From Mangifera indica (taxonomy: Eukaryota > Streptophyta > Magnoliopsida > Sapindales > Anacardiaceae), in the NCBI RefSeq assembly GCF_011075055.1, contig NC_058150.1, positions 11,747,408 through 11,811,407 on the forward strand: a stretch of DNA of 64,000 nt, given 5' to 3'. This document shows positions 21,901-33,341 of the stretch, one piece after another. The translations under genes and the position numbers were made by a program. Position 1 is the first letter of the stretch; every line of letters begins with the position of its first letter. The notes under the pieces are model-generated. The model saw only the letters and a program-made list of their open reading frames with translations, searched no databases and was not told where the DNA came from.

Positions 21901-24891
21901 CCAAGAGACCCTCACCATCTTGCAAGTGGACCTGTTGCTCCATTGTTTGCAAGCGCAGTTTTAATTCACTGTTTTCTGCAGTCAGACCATTTGTATCTCT
22001 CTGCTCAAAAGATGAACATTTTTATCCATTAATTTCATTGCAAGCAAAGTACATTCAACATAAAAGTATAATTGAGAAGGCTAAAAAAATAAAAGAAAGT
22101 AAAAAGGTAATCATGATGTCCATACCACAGAAAACCAAGATGTTGAGTCTCAAAATAATGACCATGTGCAGCATTGATTAACTCACCTGCAATAACGTCA
22201 ATTGAGCTGACAACGAGGTTGCTTCAGTTTGTAGTGTCTGCACTTTCCGTTCAAGCTCAGCTATGTATCGCATCTTCCTTTCCTTTGACCTTGCAGCTGA
22301 CTGCCTGTTTGCCCATATCCTATCACATTGCATAAAACGATGTAACGTCAATGTGAATGATGTAAAATAGTAACATTGCAGAATGTTTATGTCACTCTTA
22401 TAAAATGGTTAATGGCATGGGCAAAGAAAAACAAACAGGAACGAGAAGAAAAGATTAAAGCACACGATCATACCACATCCTACAGTTCTGCTAAGGCATC
22501 ATTATATAAAAGAAGATTTGCATTAGCGTGAGCCATAAACAAATGGAATAGATTCACAACCCACTTCCCTATAGGTATAACCTAGAAATCAGCAACTTAT
22601 CAGACAAGATCTGCTTTTCCAGCATCTTCTTAGACCTTGGTTTCTATGGACTTCCAAAACTCATCTCTCCTTTATTAACCTAAATCAGGAAGGAGTTGTT
22701 AGGTAGCAAGTTTCTTGAGGGTTTTTTAAAGTGAAATTACACTTTTGTCTATATTCACTAATTAGTCACACTGAAAACAATTCAAAATCAGACAGCTGAT
22801 TTTGTTATTTTCTATGCCAACAACTGGTCCCAAACTGTATTTCTTATAAGGTAATACAAGCCCGTAGTTTTCTATAACAAACAGTGGCAGAGAAACTGCA
22901 GGGCACATACCAGGCAGTGATAGCCATAGAAATCTTAGTAACAAAAACACCAGAAAGCATGTTAAAGGGAAAGCATACATCTCCAAATAGTTTGAAGTCT
23001 GGTGGTCTTAGCAGTAATAACTATCAGAGATTATGAGTCACAATTTGATTGTTTGGGAATTAGGAACAATATATTTAACAAAAAAAATGTTGTTAAGTGT
23101 TCCCAATTTATGGTATCCACCCATTGCCTTAGCTACCAACATTAAAATGACTGAAACAATTCTAATTGAATTTTATCAAGTACAAAAATATACTATGAAA
23201 TGTGGGCATAATCACATATAGTCCCAGGTAAGATCTTCAGTCTACAATAGAAGTTTCAGGTAATATATACATTTAACTTCTTCTAGTTTCTTATATAACA
23301 AATAAATTTGTAGATTTTATCAAAGTATGCATTTCTTGAAATTGTTTAATGGTTATTAGCCCCTTAGTCTACAGATGTGCCTCAGTATAATTTATCTATT
23401 TCTTATACTAAATTATGTCCACAAACATTGGTATATCATAAACTAAAATGGTTGGTCCTGCTTATAGTTGCCTAACTATTAAGACTATTGGACATCTGGA
23501 TTTGGATAACTGATTAAGACTAATGTAGATGGAGAAAATGTGTAATTACAATTTTTCCAGAGAGGTATCTTCAGTGTAAGAATTTGAACATTATGTCCAC
23601 GAAAGCAGTCCCTGTACATAATCTTAATTGCAAGGTTGGGTTTGTTTCTTCATTTGGATCTCAAAATTGGGTTGCTCAGTTTGCATTCTTATACAATCCA
23701 TGTTCACCTGCCTCCCACCACACCAATAATAGACAGTGTTTTACTAATTAAAAGGCATCTAAGTTTAGATACTCTTAAGATAATTCCCTCAAGTGCCATT
23801 AATATATTATAAATGAACACATTTTAGTTGGAAAATACAATTCCGTCTAACATTATGCAGAAATACTTTACAGTTCAATTAATTGTAATCAATGAGTTAT
23901 AAATCTATCAATTGGTTTCTTATAAGAAAACAGAACTAAAAATCAACACCATTTCTCTGGAAAGAGCCTACACATTAAAACAGCCACAGAAAAAATTCTA
24001 TTCAAGCATGATGAACTACCACTAAAATTCAAGTAAAGAGTTCACTGTTATTTTATTTTATATAAATACAACGGCCATATAAATGACACAAATACATAAA
24101 GAAGTATTTCATCTTGAAAATGTAAATTTAGAACTAACATCAAGTTCGCAACAAACAAAGATCAAATAAAATTCATTGTATGATCTTAGCTCATATAAAG
24201 CATACCTTTTTGCACGCTTTGGATCAATAAGAGCAAGCTCAGCCAATTTGGCAGCAGACAAAGCTTTCTTAGAATCAGCACCATGCCCCTCTTCTGAAAC
24301 CCCAATGAGCATCTCTGGCTTAATACTTGTTGAACCATCCATTGATTGGCTATGCTGATGCCTAATCCTGGGCCTCTCAGTGGACCCAACACCTGCATTC
24401 TCCACAGAACCCCCACCACCACCAATCACTGCCTTTGCAGGTGCTGGAGCTGCTGGCTCACCCATTTGAGAACCAGATGTAGCTGTTGAAGAATTGAACT
24501 TATCCATATCAAAATACTTTGAAATAAAGTCCTCCTCTGTCTCATCCGAGAGAGATGGCCCATCTGCACCACCAACCACACCAAGATCACTATCAAAGCT
24601 GATATCATCAGGCAGACTGAGGATTTCAGAATGAGCCCTGCGGTGGCCCACATTCTTTGGTGGATTATCAGGCATTCGGCTAATGTCATGGCTGAATCGG
24701 TTAGAATCAGACTGATGACCAAAATGTGCCCTGTCAGAGTTAGAAGCACCTGGAGCTAGTGGCGGGAATGATGTTGATGCCGTTGGCTCAGGTTTCACAT
24801 TAAAATTAGGGTTCCCAGTTGAAGAAAAGCTTGAGAATCGACCAGATGGAGGCAGTAAACCAACATGACCCGGAGATTTATCCTTATCCAT
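18907..24891 (-). CDS. bZIP59: Group I bZIP transcription factor, PosF21/bZIP59 type (426 aa, 4 exons)
   Basis: Coding exons on the minus strand are 24891–24206, 22319–22187, 22000–21916 and 19283–18907. All introns are GT–AG, and the lengths (686, 133, 85, 377) join in phase to 426 residues. The N-terminus (MDKDKSPG…LLPPSGR) and the acidic stretch [18 protein letters not shown] are characteristic of PosF21/RF2a-like proteins. [14 protein letters not shown] and [11 protein letters not shown] are the phosphosite/14-3-3-type motifs of this group. The basic region, about residues 225–250, reads NRQSAARSK with Lys at the position typical of group I. A leucine zipper continues through exons 2–4 to about residue 310. 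The tail is rich in Gln, with one run of seven. These are nuclear dimeric DNA-binding proteins whose nucleus/cytoplasm balance is set by phosphorylation; that is family knowledge. A 5'-UTR intron is possible, since an acceptor-like 'tttctag' lies 9 bp before the ATG. Confidence 0.93.
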
Positions 24892-25828
24892 CTAGACACC
24901 CTAGAAATAAAAATTCCCCCAAACCTTCTCTATAAGAATATCAATAATATGAACAAAATCCTAATTAGTAATCGTTATGTTTCTCAATACAACTAATCAA
25001 GCCACAATTTTGATACCCTACAACACCTTCAAAATCGATATATAAATCGACCCGACTCAACACAACAATACACAGAGCAAATTAAATAGAGAATTTAATA
25101 AAAACCCATAAAACACAAACGATACAAACTAAAGTTCAACAACAATGCATAAATAGATCACACAACAGCAAAACCAAAGCCTAAACAAGTAAATTTCAAA
25201 AGAAAAAGATCCATTAAATCACTAAACACACTAACTACAACAAAACACCATACAACAGAGAAATGAAGATTCAAAGATGAAGCAAACCCTAGAAACTCTT
25301 GGACCCAAGTGAAATCTCAATCAGGGCAGCAGAAAAAACAAAACTTTCCTGTAAATTCAGTATCTTTTAGGGAAAATCCAAGGAGAGTTTTCTTACGAGC
25401 TAGATCTTCTTCCAACTATAAAAATGTTTTATTTTTTTTTCATTAGAGTGAAAAAAAAAATTATAACAGAGAGAAACTACACAGGCTTTTGGTGAAAGGG
25501 GAATAAAAGAATAAATAAAATAAAATAATTGAAAGATCAGACAAACTGAGAAAGATTGCTTCTTACAGAGAACAAAATAGAAAATCTTTTGGATTTTTTA
25601 ATTTTGATTTTTTTATGATTTTCACTTCTTACTATAGAGCCGATATAGTACTTAAAAATGGTAAGTGGGGTATGTAGAATAGTATTTTGTTCTGGTGTTG
25701 TACGTTATGGACAATAATGACCTTGAAAATTTCCTTTAATTGAAAAACAAAAATTTTTTTTTTTTTGGTAAGTGAAACAAAAATAATATTACACGGCCAC
25801 CTTTTGAACTGAATTTGGTAAGTGCAAC
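24892..25828. other. bZIP 5' flank, probable leader and promoter
   Basis: The sequence upstream of the bZIP ATG is A-rich on the plus strand. An acceptor-like 'tttttatttctag' just before the ATG suggests that the leader contains an intron, with its first exon perhaps near 25260–25420. No other coding sequence is seen. Confidence 0.45.
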
Positions 25829-26406
25829 TAAGGGTGGGCAAAAAAAGACCGATCCAAAATTGGAACCATTGAATACCCAATTTTCAATTCCAATTTTTTC
25901 CCGAAATGGGTCAATTCTAGGTAGATTTTGATTTCAATTTTGAGGAATTGACTGGTTCTATACTTGAATTAATTTTAGTGATGTTGTTCCTTTACTTTTT
26001 TTTTTCAAATTAAAAGGACTAGTATTTTCAATCGAAACCTTGTGGCGCCAATCATTTTTTATCCACAGTGACATTTAGACTTCAACATGATGAAGTGTGA
26101 AAATTAAATTTCATGATCTCTACAATAACCAAATTCTGGTCTTCAAATCATTGGGGACAATTAAATTAAGTAGAATTATTTAGACCTAATGATTAATTTT
26201 AATCTTCAATCATAAGGTTTATTCAAGTTTTAAAACAAATTTCAACTTTTTTGTAAATTACAAGTTTTGGATAGGAATCCGAATCTACAAGGTCGGTTCT
26301 AAGTAGGAACAAATCTTATAGGTTACAAGTTATGGTTCCTATTTTTAAGAATCGATCGATTTCAATTCATCAAATTTTATAAGGTATTTGGATCCGCTCT
26401 CCCCTA
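25829..26406. mobile_element. hAT-type MITE (578 bp)
   Basis: The ends are inverted and similar: TAAGGGTGGGC on the left, and TAGGGGAGAGC read from the right end. The flanking octamers AGTGCAAC (25821–25828) and AGTGTAAT (26407–26414) match at 6 of 8 positions, with both differences C/T, consistent with an old 8-bp hAT target duplication. The interior has no coding sequence, but both halves are rich in 'aattgg…ttccaatt'-style words. Confidence 0.65.
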
Positions 26407-26408
26407 AG

Positions 26409-29228
26409 TGTAATGCCCTTCAGCCTTCCGAGAGAGATGTTACTATTCTAAATCTAAACTAAACATGCATGAGTTAAATACCTAAAAGAAAACCTTTTAT
26501 AGAAAAAACCATTCAATTTAACAAATTAGTACCTTTTATAATATAATCATACAAAATAATGGAAACGTCAAAAGATGTTAAATGAAATCTTTATACATAA
26601 GTATATAACCACATAAAATATTATAAAACATAAAATAACATCAGGTTATATTAATAATAAACATGACAAATGTCTTGATGAACGTCCTCAATTGACCTAC
26701 TACTTTTATAGCTATCATCATCACATGCTACTTGCAAAACAGCTAAAGCGATTAAGTGAGTGATAATCACTTAATAAGTAAAAGACATAACCAAATTTTT
26801 TTCATTTCTCTTATTTCTTTCATACTTATCTTACATAAGACACAAACTTAGTCATCTAGGGTACACTTCTAAACTAAAAAATTGGATGACATGAAATGCA
26901 ATGCATGAAAAAAATTATTCATAAAACATCAATGAAAGTCTTTCAAATAAAACTTCATTTTTCTTTTTTTGAAAATGGTAACTATGCCAATCTAACTAGG
27001 TTAAAGCAAAGATTTGACACCTTACTCACATGAGTAATATAGCTATGCAATCTCATTTCCATGCATACATCTATTAAACTGTTATATTTGTGCCCTATTA
27101 CAAGTGTGTATGTAAAGAATCTCGCAGGTGTCTCTCACAACAATTTTCTAACAAATGATATTCTTCAAAACTTTTATAAGAAAACAAGTTTTCATCGGTT
27201 TTATAAAACTGTAAAACATATGAAACAAGTCCTTAACATATACTATATGAACTTTAGACCCATATGTGAACTGTGGGATCATATCTCACACATATACTAT
27301 TAGAACTCTAAGCCTACATGTGTATTACATGATCAAGTCTCACATGGTTCTACACTCTGGGGACTTTCATGAAATCTATGAACAAATGCTCAAACCCCTT
27401 GGAAAATTTACTTATGTTTGCATATCGCTTCCATCACTCAAAAACATGATCATGACTTATGCCCTAATCTATAAACTATCTTAGGCACATCTTAGTACTA
27501 CTATGAACCCTTAACTTCCCCTTAAAAACTTGTGGAATAGCTTCTAAAATGAGTATTTGCTTCTGGGGAACGAAAGTTCATTCTCATAACTTAACTAACA
27601 GTTGCTTGCTAGTTTAGCAATAGGCATTCACTAAATTCACCGTAAACGATTACTATTTTCTCTTTCACAACCATTAGGGATATGTACGATCTAGTTTGAT
27701 GTGGAAAACTTTTCAAACCAAATTGAAAAGAATACTTTGAAAATTTTCAAAATAAATCAAACCATTTTTTTTGTTCCAAACCAAACTAAAAAATACAGTT
27801 TAATCTAGTTTGGATTATGGTTTGAATTTACTAAAAATCATTCATTTTTAAATAAATAGTACTTGAATTATAGTATTTTAGAACATGAAATAAACATATA
27901 AAATACATATACAATAAACATGAAAAGAAAATGACAATATAAATATGAAAACCAATATGATTATATATATGAATTTTAAAAAATACAGTTTCTGATTTAG
28001 TTCGATTTGAAAACTACCCAAACCATAAATTGTTTTTCTAAAATTTATCAACCCGGATCAAATTGTTTTATAAACCAAACCAAATCAAACCATAGTTTTG
28101 AATGATTCATTTCGATTTTATGGTTTGAACTAAATTATATACACCTTTAAAGAACTTCAATCTTTTTCTTTATGAATAACCATTCATTACTATGAAAAAG
28201 GGTGTTCATTATTTTCACATGAACATCTACTTTGCCTCTCTCCCATGACCATTCACCTGTCTAAGAGTAATTTTACCATTTTTCATATGAATAATTGTAC
28301 TACACTTCCACATGAGTGTTCATCATAACTTAGTCTACATGGCAGGAATAATCATACCTATTCTTGGGACAAACATCCCATCACAAATTTTAAAACCCTA
28401 ATTTATTAAGAAATAACTATTTTTATCTTAGGAGTAGTCATTTCATTGTATTTGTATCAACAAAACTCATTAATTTTGTCAAAATTTCCTTATTCTAACT
28501 CAATTTCAACACATTTTATTACTAAACAAATTTCTACTCCAAAATATAAAATTAGCAATTATAATATGATAGATAAGAGTTTTAAACATCATCATCTAAA
28601 AAAAATATTTTAATTCTTCATGTCTTCATAAATCATATAGGTGTTCATACATACAAAAACTTAAATTTCAGCTATTCTATACTACCATCATATAGTTATC
28701 CAGATCAAGGACCAACATTATAGATCTTAATTTCAAAATCAAATTCAATAGTTCATTCTACAACATTCAAAACACTTAAATCTTAAAACTACAACTACTT
28801 ACTTGGATTCAAAGCGGTATATTTGATACAAAATCCTTTTTTCCAATCATAAAACCCATCCCCAATGATTGAAACCGATGATAAGTATAAGGAATGTGTT
28901 TCTTTTTTTGGAAGCATGAAAATGTGTTATATATATGTGGTATTGTGCCTCATTATTACAAAATTTGAATTAGATAATAGTCTAAATAGACATTTGTCAT
29001 AGTAAAACGATTGTTTACTACTTAAAACATTTATGACATGATACTTTATTTGTTTTGACAACCTGATATATTTTGAATAGGTGTTCACCCTACTAAATAA
29101 CCATTCATCCTTTTATTTTCTTAAATAATCAAACTTGATCACATTTAAACATATTCCACATCAATATTAACTCACAATTATAATAAAAAGAAAAAAGTTA
29201 ACCTTACTAAGTACCTATGGATATTATA
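26409..29228 (-). repeat. Probable solo Ty3/gypsy LTR (about 2.8 kb)
   Basis: The left end reads TGTAATGCCC. The minus-strand start at the right end, TATAATATCCATAGGTA, aligns with the start of the gypsy LTR at 16350 (TGTAGCACCCACAGGTA). Shared landmarks appear in the same order: 'agtgagtgataatcacttaataag' near 26755 versus 'cgagtaaaactcaataag' near 14592, and 'ttacttggattca' near 28799 versus 'ttacttggattcc' near 15940. No internal gypsy coding sequence flanks it, so a solo LTR is the simplest reading. A short MITE (27675–28149) lies inside. Confidence 0.5.
27675..28149. mobile_element. AT-rich MITE, hAT-like ends
   Basis: It starts TAGGGATATGTACGATCTAGTTTG, and its right end, read in reverse, starts TAAAGGTGTATATAATTTAGTTC, so the ends are imperfect inverted repeats of about 24 bp. 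'gtttgg/ccaaac' words fill both arms. It is related to 60693–61278 and 11540–12230. No clear 8-bp duplication is seen. Confidence 0.55.
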
Positions 29229-29559
29229 GCAAAGGACCTAAAGTAAATTAACACATAAATTTTCAAGATTTTACATTTGATAGCACAGTCGTTTCTATCA
29301 ACTTATATATTTAGTGAGATGGTAATTTTTTTAAAAGGGAATTATTCACTTTGTATTAAAATTTTGTATGAAATAATATTACATATTTTCCTTGATAATA
29401 TTAACATTAAAATCAACTGATATTATAAGTAAGATGTTAATATTATATAAACAAATATGTTAACTTTAATAGTGTAAAACATGATATATTAATATCATTA
29501 TTAGTATATATAGTTTAATTGTTTATTATTTGATATATAATATTACTTAATCCTTTAGG

Positions 29560-29630
<71 letters not shown>

Positions 29631-30183
29631 TGTGTATGTATGTACGTATATACACACACATATTGATTCTATTGTTAAATGTAAAAAAAAAAATTCGTTT
29701 TAATATGTCAAATTCACAAATAAGCATCTCTTATTTTATTAATATAAATAAATATAACTATTATTAGTATATAACAAATTTATGGTTTTCTCTTACACAC
29801 AAAATTATATAAAGAGCAAAACAATATATACTAACAAATTACCAATAATTTATCTACTAATAATAATATTATATGATTGGGTATTATTTTATTACCCATT
29901 CAAAATCATAAGATCATACACATTTAATTTTATAGTTATATGCATGGTTTTAAAATTGGATCGAACAATCGATCTAACCAAATGAACCATCATCAACCAA
30001 GAAAAGGGCTTTGGTTTGCTTGAAAAGTGTTTTTGGAGTTAAAATAGATTGAATCGGATTGAATCAAGCGGTTTCAACGATTAAATCGAGTAAAAAATCG
30101 GGTTTGACCTGATCAATTTATTTTTTAAAATTCATTATTGGGACTTGAATCCAAAATTTTATTTATCAATTTTAAGTATATAT
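29229..30183. other. Intergenic DNA with a compound microsatellite
   Basis: Very AT-rich. A (TA)n run of about 35 bp (from about 29560) passes directly into a (TTTA)n run ending near 29632. The stretch at about 29940–30150 ('ggatcgaacaatcgat…aaatcggatt…aaatcgag') resembles decayed non-autonomous element sequence. No gene is seen. Confidence 0.55.
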
Positions 30184-30767
30184 TGTCACAGGCTAATTTT
30201 GGCAGACATGGCATGAGGTCATTACAACACAACAATCAGGTGCACCGCAATGAGAATGCAAGTTCAACATGCCATTGTGCCTTGTATAGGGAATGCAGTC
30301 GGAGGCAACAATGTGTAGGGAAAGACAACCATGCAGGGGTGCATGGGTTGTGGTATAGTAAAGCCAAGCCATGCAATGCTTGTGCGGAAAAGTATAGACA
30401 ACCATGTAGGGGTGCATGTGCAGTAGGGCGTCCATGCATTGGTGGCATGGCCCTTAAATAGTTGAGTTGTAATTAATGAATATTTAAAATGTGAATATCA
30501 TTGTAAGCCTATAAACATGCAACTCACTATACAGAAATTTCTTTAAGCATTAGTTCAAGCAATACACATATATTTCTAGCAAAGTTCTCTATTATCTTAT
30601 TATTTGAGTGTGTTATTTTCTATATTCTTGACTATTTGCATCTTCTATTTCATTGTTATAACTTGTTTCCACTAGGTTTTGGTAATGTATGAAGGTTTAG
30701 GTTGACTTAGCCGCTGGGGAGCTACTAAGTACTACACAAGCAATGACGGACTGTTCAGCCTATGACA
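30184..30767 (+). repeat. 5' LTR of the gypsy-derived element
   Basis: 584 bp. From about 30268 to 30720 it matches 32855–33300 closely ('gggaaagacaaccatgca', 'aaatagttgagttgtaatta', 'aatatcattgtaagcctata'). Compared with the 3' LTR it lacks about 450 bp, between 'ccattgtg' at about 30279 and 'ccttgt'. Confidence 0.85.
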
Positions 30768-31187
30768 AGTGGTATTTGAGCGAGCTATATTCGTCAAAGC
30801 CAACCAAAATTGCAAGAATGCATTCACTTTCGATGAAAGTAGTATTAGAGTTGAATTATGTTTGTGGGGAGCATAGTTCATTTCTTCATTTGGGTTAAGT
30901 GTTTTCAAAGCTTACATTCATGGGGAACGAGGTTTGCACTATTTCAAGGTTTGAGTTTTCATCACAGTGGGTTCAAGGGAGCTTGCTTGTAAGCACTAGA
31001 TTTTCCAAGGGGAAGACTATGTGCATTTTGCATTGTCTAAGGGAAGTGCATTTTTGTGTTAATCCAAAGGGATTTTCACCTTTCTAACAACAGTTTTGTG
31101 TTGCTACAAAGGGAGTAGCACATTTCTAGTAGAGTATTTTTGTTCTAATAGAAGGTTAACCGTAAGGGCTCAATTACTATAGTAATG

Positions 31188-32351
31188 AACATGTCAAACA
31201 CCAACAAAGTAACTGCACACGTGAGTGAGAGCAAGAGCAAATGGCTCAAGAAGGTGCAAAGTAGCAATGGGCAAGTTAAGGGAGACTATGGCAGACTTGA
31301 ATGTAAAACTCGCTCGAGTTAAGCTAACGATAGGTGATAGGTTTAATTAGCTCGGGGAAGTAGTTGAACACAAAAAACCTTGAAAGTGTGACAGAAGAGA
31401 TGCAAGGTGCATTGAACGTGGTTGTCAAGTCATGCTAAAGCCAGGTGAACTAGGTTTGGGGATCTTTGCTTACTGAAATCACCGCTCTTATACAAAAGAT
31501 GGCGATGTTACAAGATGAGGTCAAGGGGATGACTGTTGAGCTGGGTAAAGTTAGGGATGACCGGACGCTTTATAAGCTGGCAGTGATGTAGGGGAAAACT
31601 ACCACCAAAACTTCAACATCCAGCCCACACCAAATTAATGTGCCACGACAAAAAGGCAAGGATAACAACACCTAAGATAGAGACAATGCTTGGGAAAGTT
31701 GCAAGGACAGAGAAAGCCCATATTAGAAATAGTGTGATTGCGACTATCATAGGGAAGGTGCATGGAAAAACTGCAAGCACAGGGGAAGCCCAAGCCACAC
31801 ATAGTAGCGTGACCATAACCACCATAGAAAAGGCATGTAAGAGAACTTCAGGCACAAAGGTAGTTCACAACAATGAGAGAATGTCTAGAACAAAGATAGG
31901 GCCAAGGGAAAACACCACTGGAGTATTATCTCTGTGATGAACTACACAGAGCTAGGAAGTGCCTAATGCATAGCAAATTAACAGTTCTTATAGGGGAGCC
32001 AATGAAGCAATATGAACAGGATATGCAAGAATAACCACTAGAGGTTCAGATGGGTTCTATGTAGCTCATAGGTGCAATATAACTTTGTAGAGGTAAAGAG
32101 CAACCAAGCTTGATAGATGTAAAGGCATCATCAAAGTAGCCAACACAAGTAAATCGCTTGGGTCAACATACTAAGATACAGTGCTCAAGGGAGCCAATAT
32201 TGGTAAATCGCTCAGGGTAACACACAAAGACAAATTACTCAGGGGAGTATCACAGTAGGAAAAATCGCTTAAGGGAGTGTAACCACAAGACCAAAAGGGT
32301 GGACTAGGATCGAGGCCAAGCTCATGACATTGCGATAGAGGCATTGCGAAA
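31188..32351 (+). pseudogene. Gypsy gag remnant with degenerate zinc knuckle
   Basis: Read across stops, the internal region gives MSNTNKVTAH near 31194, a coiled-coil-like helix near 31480 (IQKMAMLQDEVKGMTVELGKV), then about three degenerate 72-bp repeats (31660–31860) rich in basic residues. A zinc-knuckle-like word, LCDELHRARKC, lies near 31937. The canonical CX2CX4HX4C spacing is visible except that the first Cys is not in place. Short direct repeats containing 'aaatcgct.aggg' follow at about 32140–32290. No pol is present and many stops occur. Confidence 0.6.
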
Positions 32352-32362
32352 CAAGGGGGAGC

Positions 32363-33341
32363 TTACATGGGGTCATCGTAGCACAGGAACACAAGTTCAA
32401 CATACCATTGTGTGAACACCAGTCCAACCCTATGGTGTGATGATGGGTTTAGACAAGCAACAGCATAAGAGGTATGCACTATACAGTAGGTCGTAAATAC
32501 AGTTGGGGAGTATGTGCATGCAGGAGCAGTAAACAGGCTAGCCAAGGTGCTAGGTCTAGTTTATGACAAATGGGAAGTAGGCTTGTAGCAAAGTGTTGGG
32601 GAGTCCAACCTAACCATCCAATAGCTAAGAAAGGGTTTAGGCCAATGGAAGAGCCAACCCAAATAGCCTATTCCAGTAGTTCAATGTGCCAGCAAATGGG
32701 CAACAACCCAAAGGTCAAAGTAGTAACTTGCAGGACACAATGATGCATATGCAAAGACAGGTAATAGAGATGCAACCAAGAGTCACCAGTGTGTAGGAAG
32801 TGGAAACCATACAACCAGGGGGTAGCATGTGGTAGAAAAGCAAGGTCATGTAGAGCCTTGTGTAGGGAACGCAGTCATGCATCCAAAGGGTAGTAATGTG
32901 CAGGGAAAGACAACCATGCAAAGGTGCATGGGTTGTGGTGCAGTAAAACCAAGGCATGCAATGCTTGTGTAAAAAAAATGAAGACATACAAGGGTGCATG
33001 TGTAGTGGGGCGTCCATGCTTTGGTAGCGTGACCCCTAAATAGTTGAGTTGTAATTAATGTATATTTGAAATGTGAATATCATTGTAAGCCTATAAAAAG
33101 GCAGTTCACTATACGAAAATTTCTTTAAACATTAGTTCAAGTAATACACATATATTTCCAACAAAATTCTCTATTGTCTTATTATTTGAGTGTGTTATTT
33201 TTTGTATTCTTAACTATTTGCTTTCGCTAGTTCATTGTTATAACTTGTTTTTGCCAAGTTCGGGGTAGCATATCAAGGTTTAGGCTGACTTAACTACTAA
33301 ATATCATATGGATTGATGACAGAGTTTTTCAATGTGTGACA
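32363..33341 (+). repeat. 3' LTR of the gypsy-derived element
   Basis: About 979 bp. Its first part ('acatgg.gtcat.g.a.cac', 'aagttcaacat.ccattgtg') matches the start of the 5' LTR. An extra segment of about 450 bp follows (about 32412–32858). The remainder matches again up to the terminal GTGACA. The exact left boundary is uncertain because the TGTCAC end seen in the 5' LTR is not present here. Confidence 0.75.

Larger units (their letters stand above)
30184..33341 (+). mobile_element. Non-autonomous Ty3/gypsy-derived LTR element
   Basis: Two direct repeats bracket 1.6 kb of internal DNA. The 5' LTR (30184–30767) starts TGTCACAGG and ends ATGACA. The 3' LTR (about 32363–33341) ends GTGACA. 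A degenerate initiator-tRNA primer site, TGGTATTTGAGCGA, is at 30770–30783, and a purine tract, AAGGGGGAGC, is near 32352. Inside are only gag-like remnants; there is no protease, RT or integrase. The flanks are AT repeats, so a target duplication cannot be judged. Such elements move only with proteins from relatives. Confidence 0.8.

Noticed and set aside
30138..30461. Cys-rich 107-codon frame
   Set aside because: It overlaps the start of the LTR at 30184 and recurs in part in the 3' LTR; it is LTR sequence, not a Cys-rich peptide gene.
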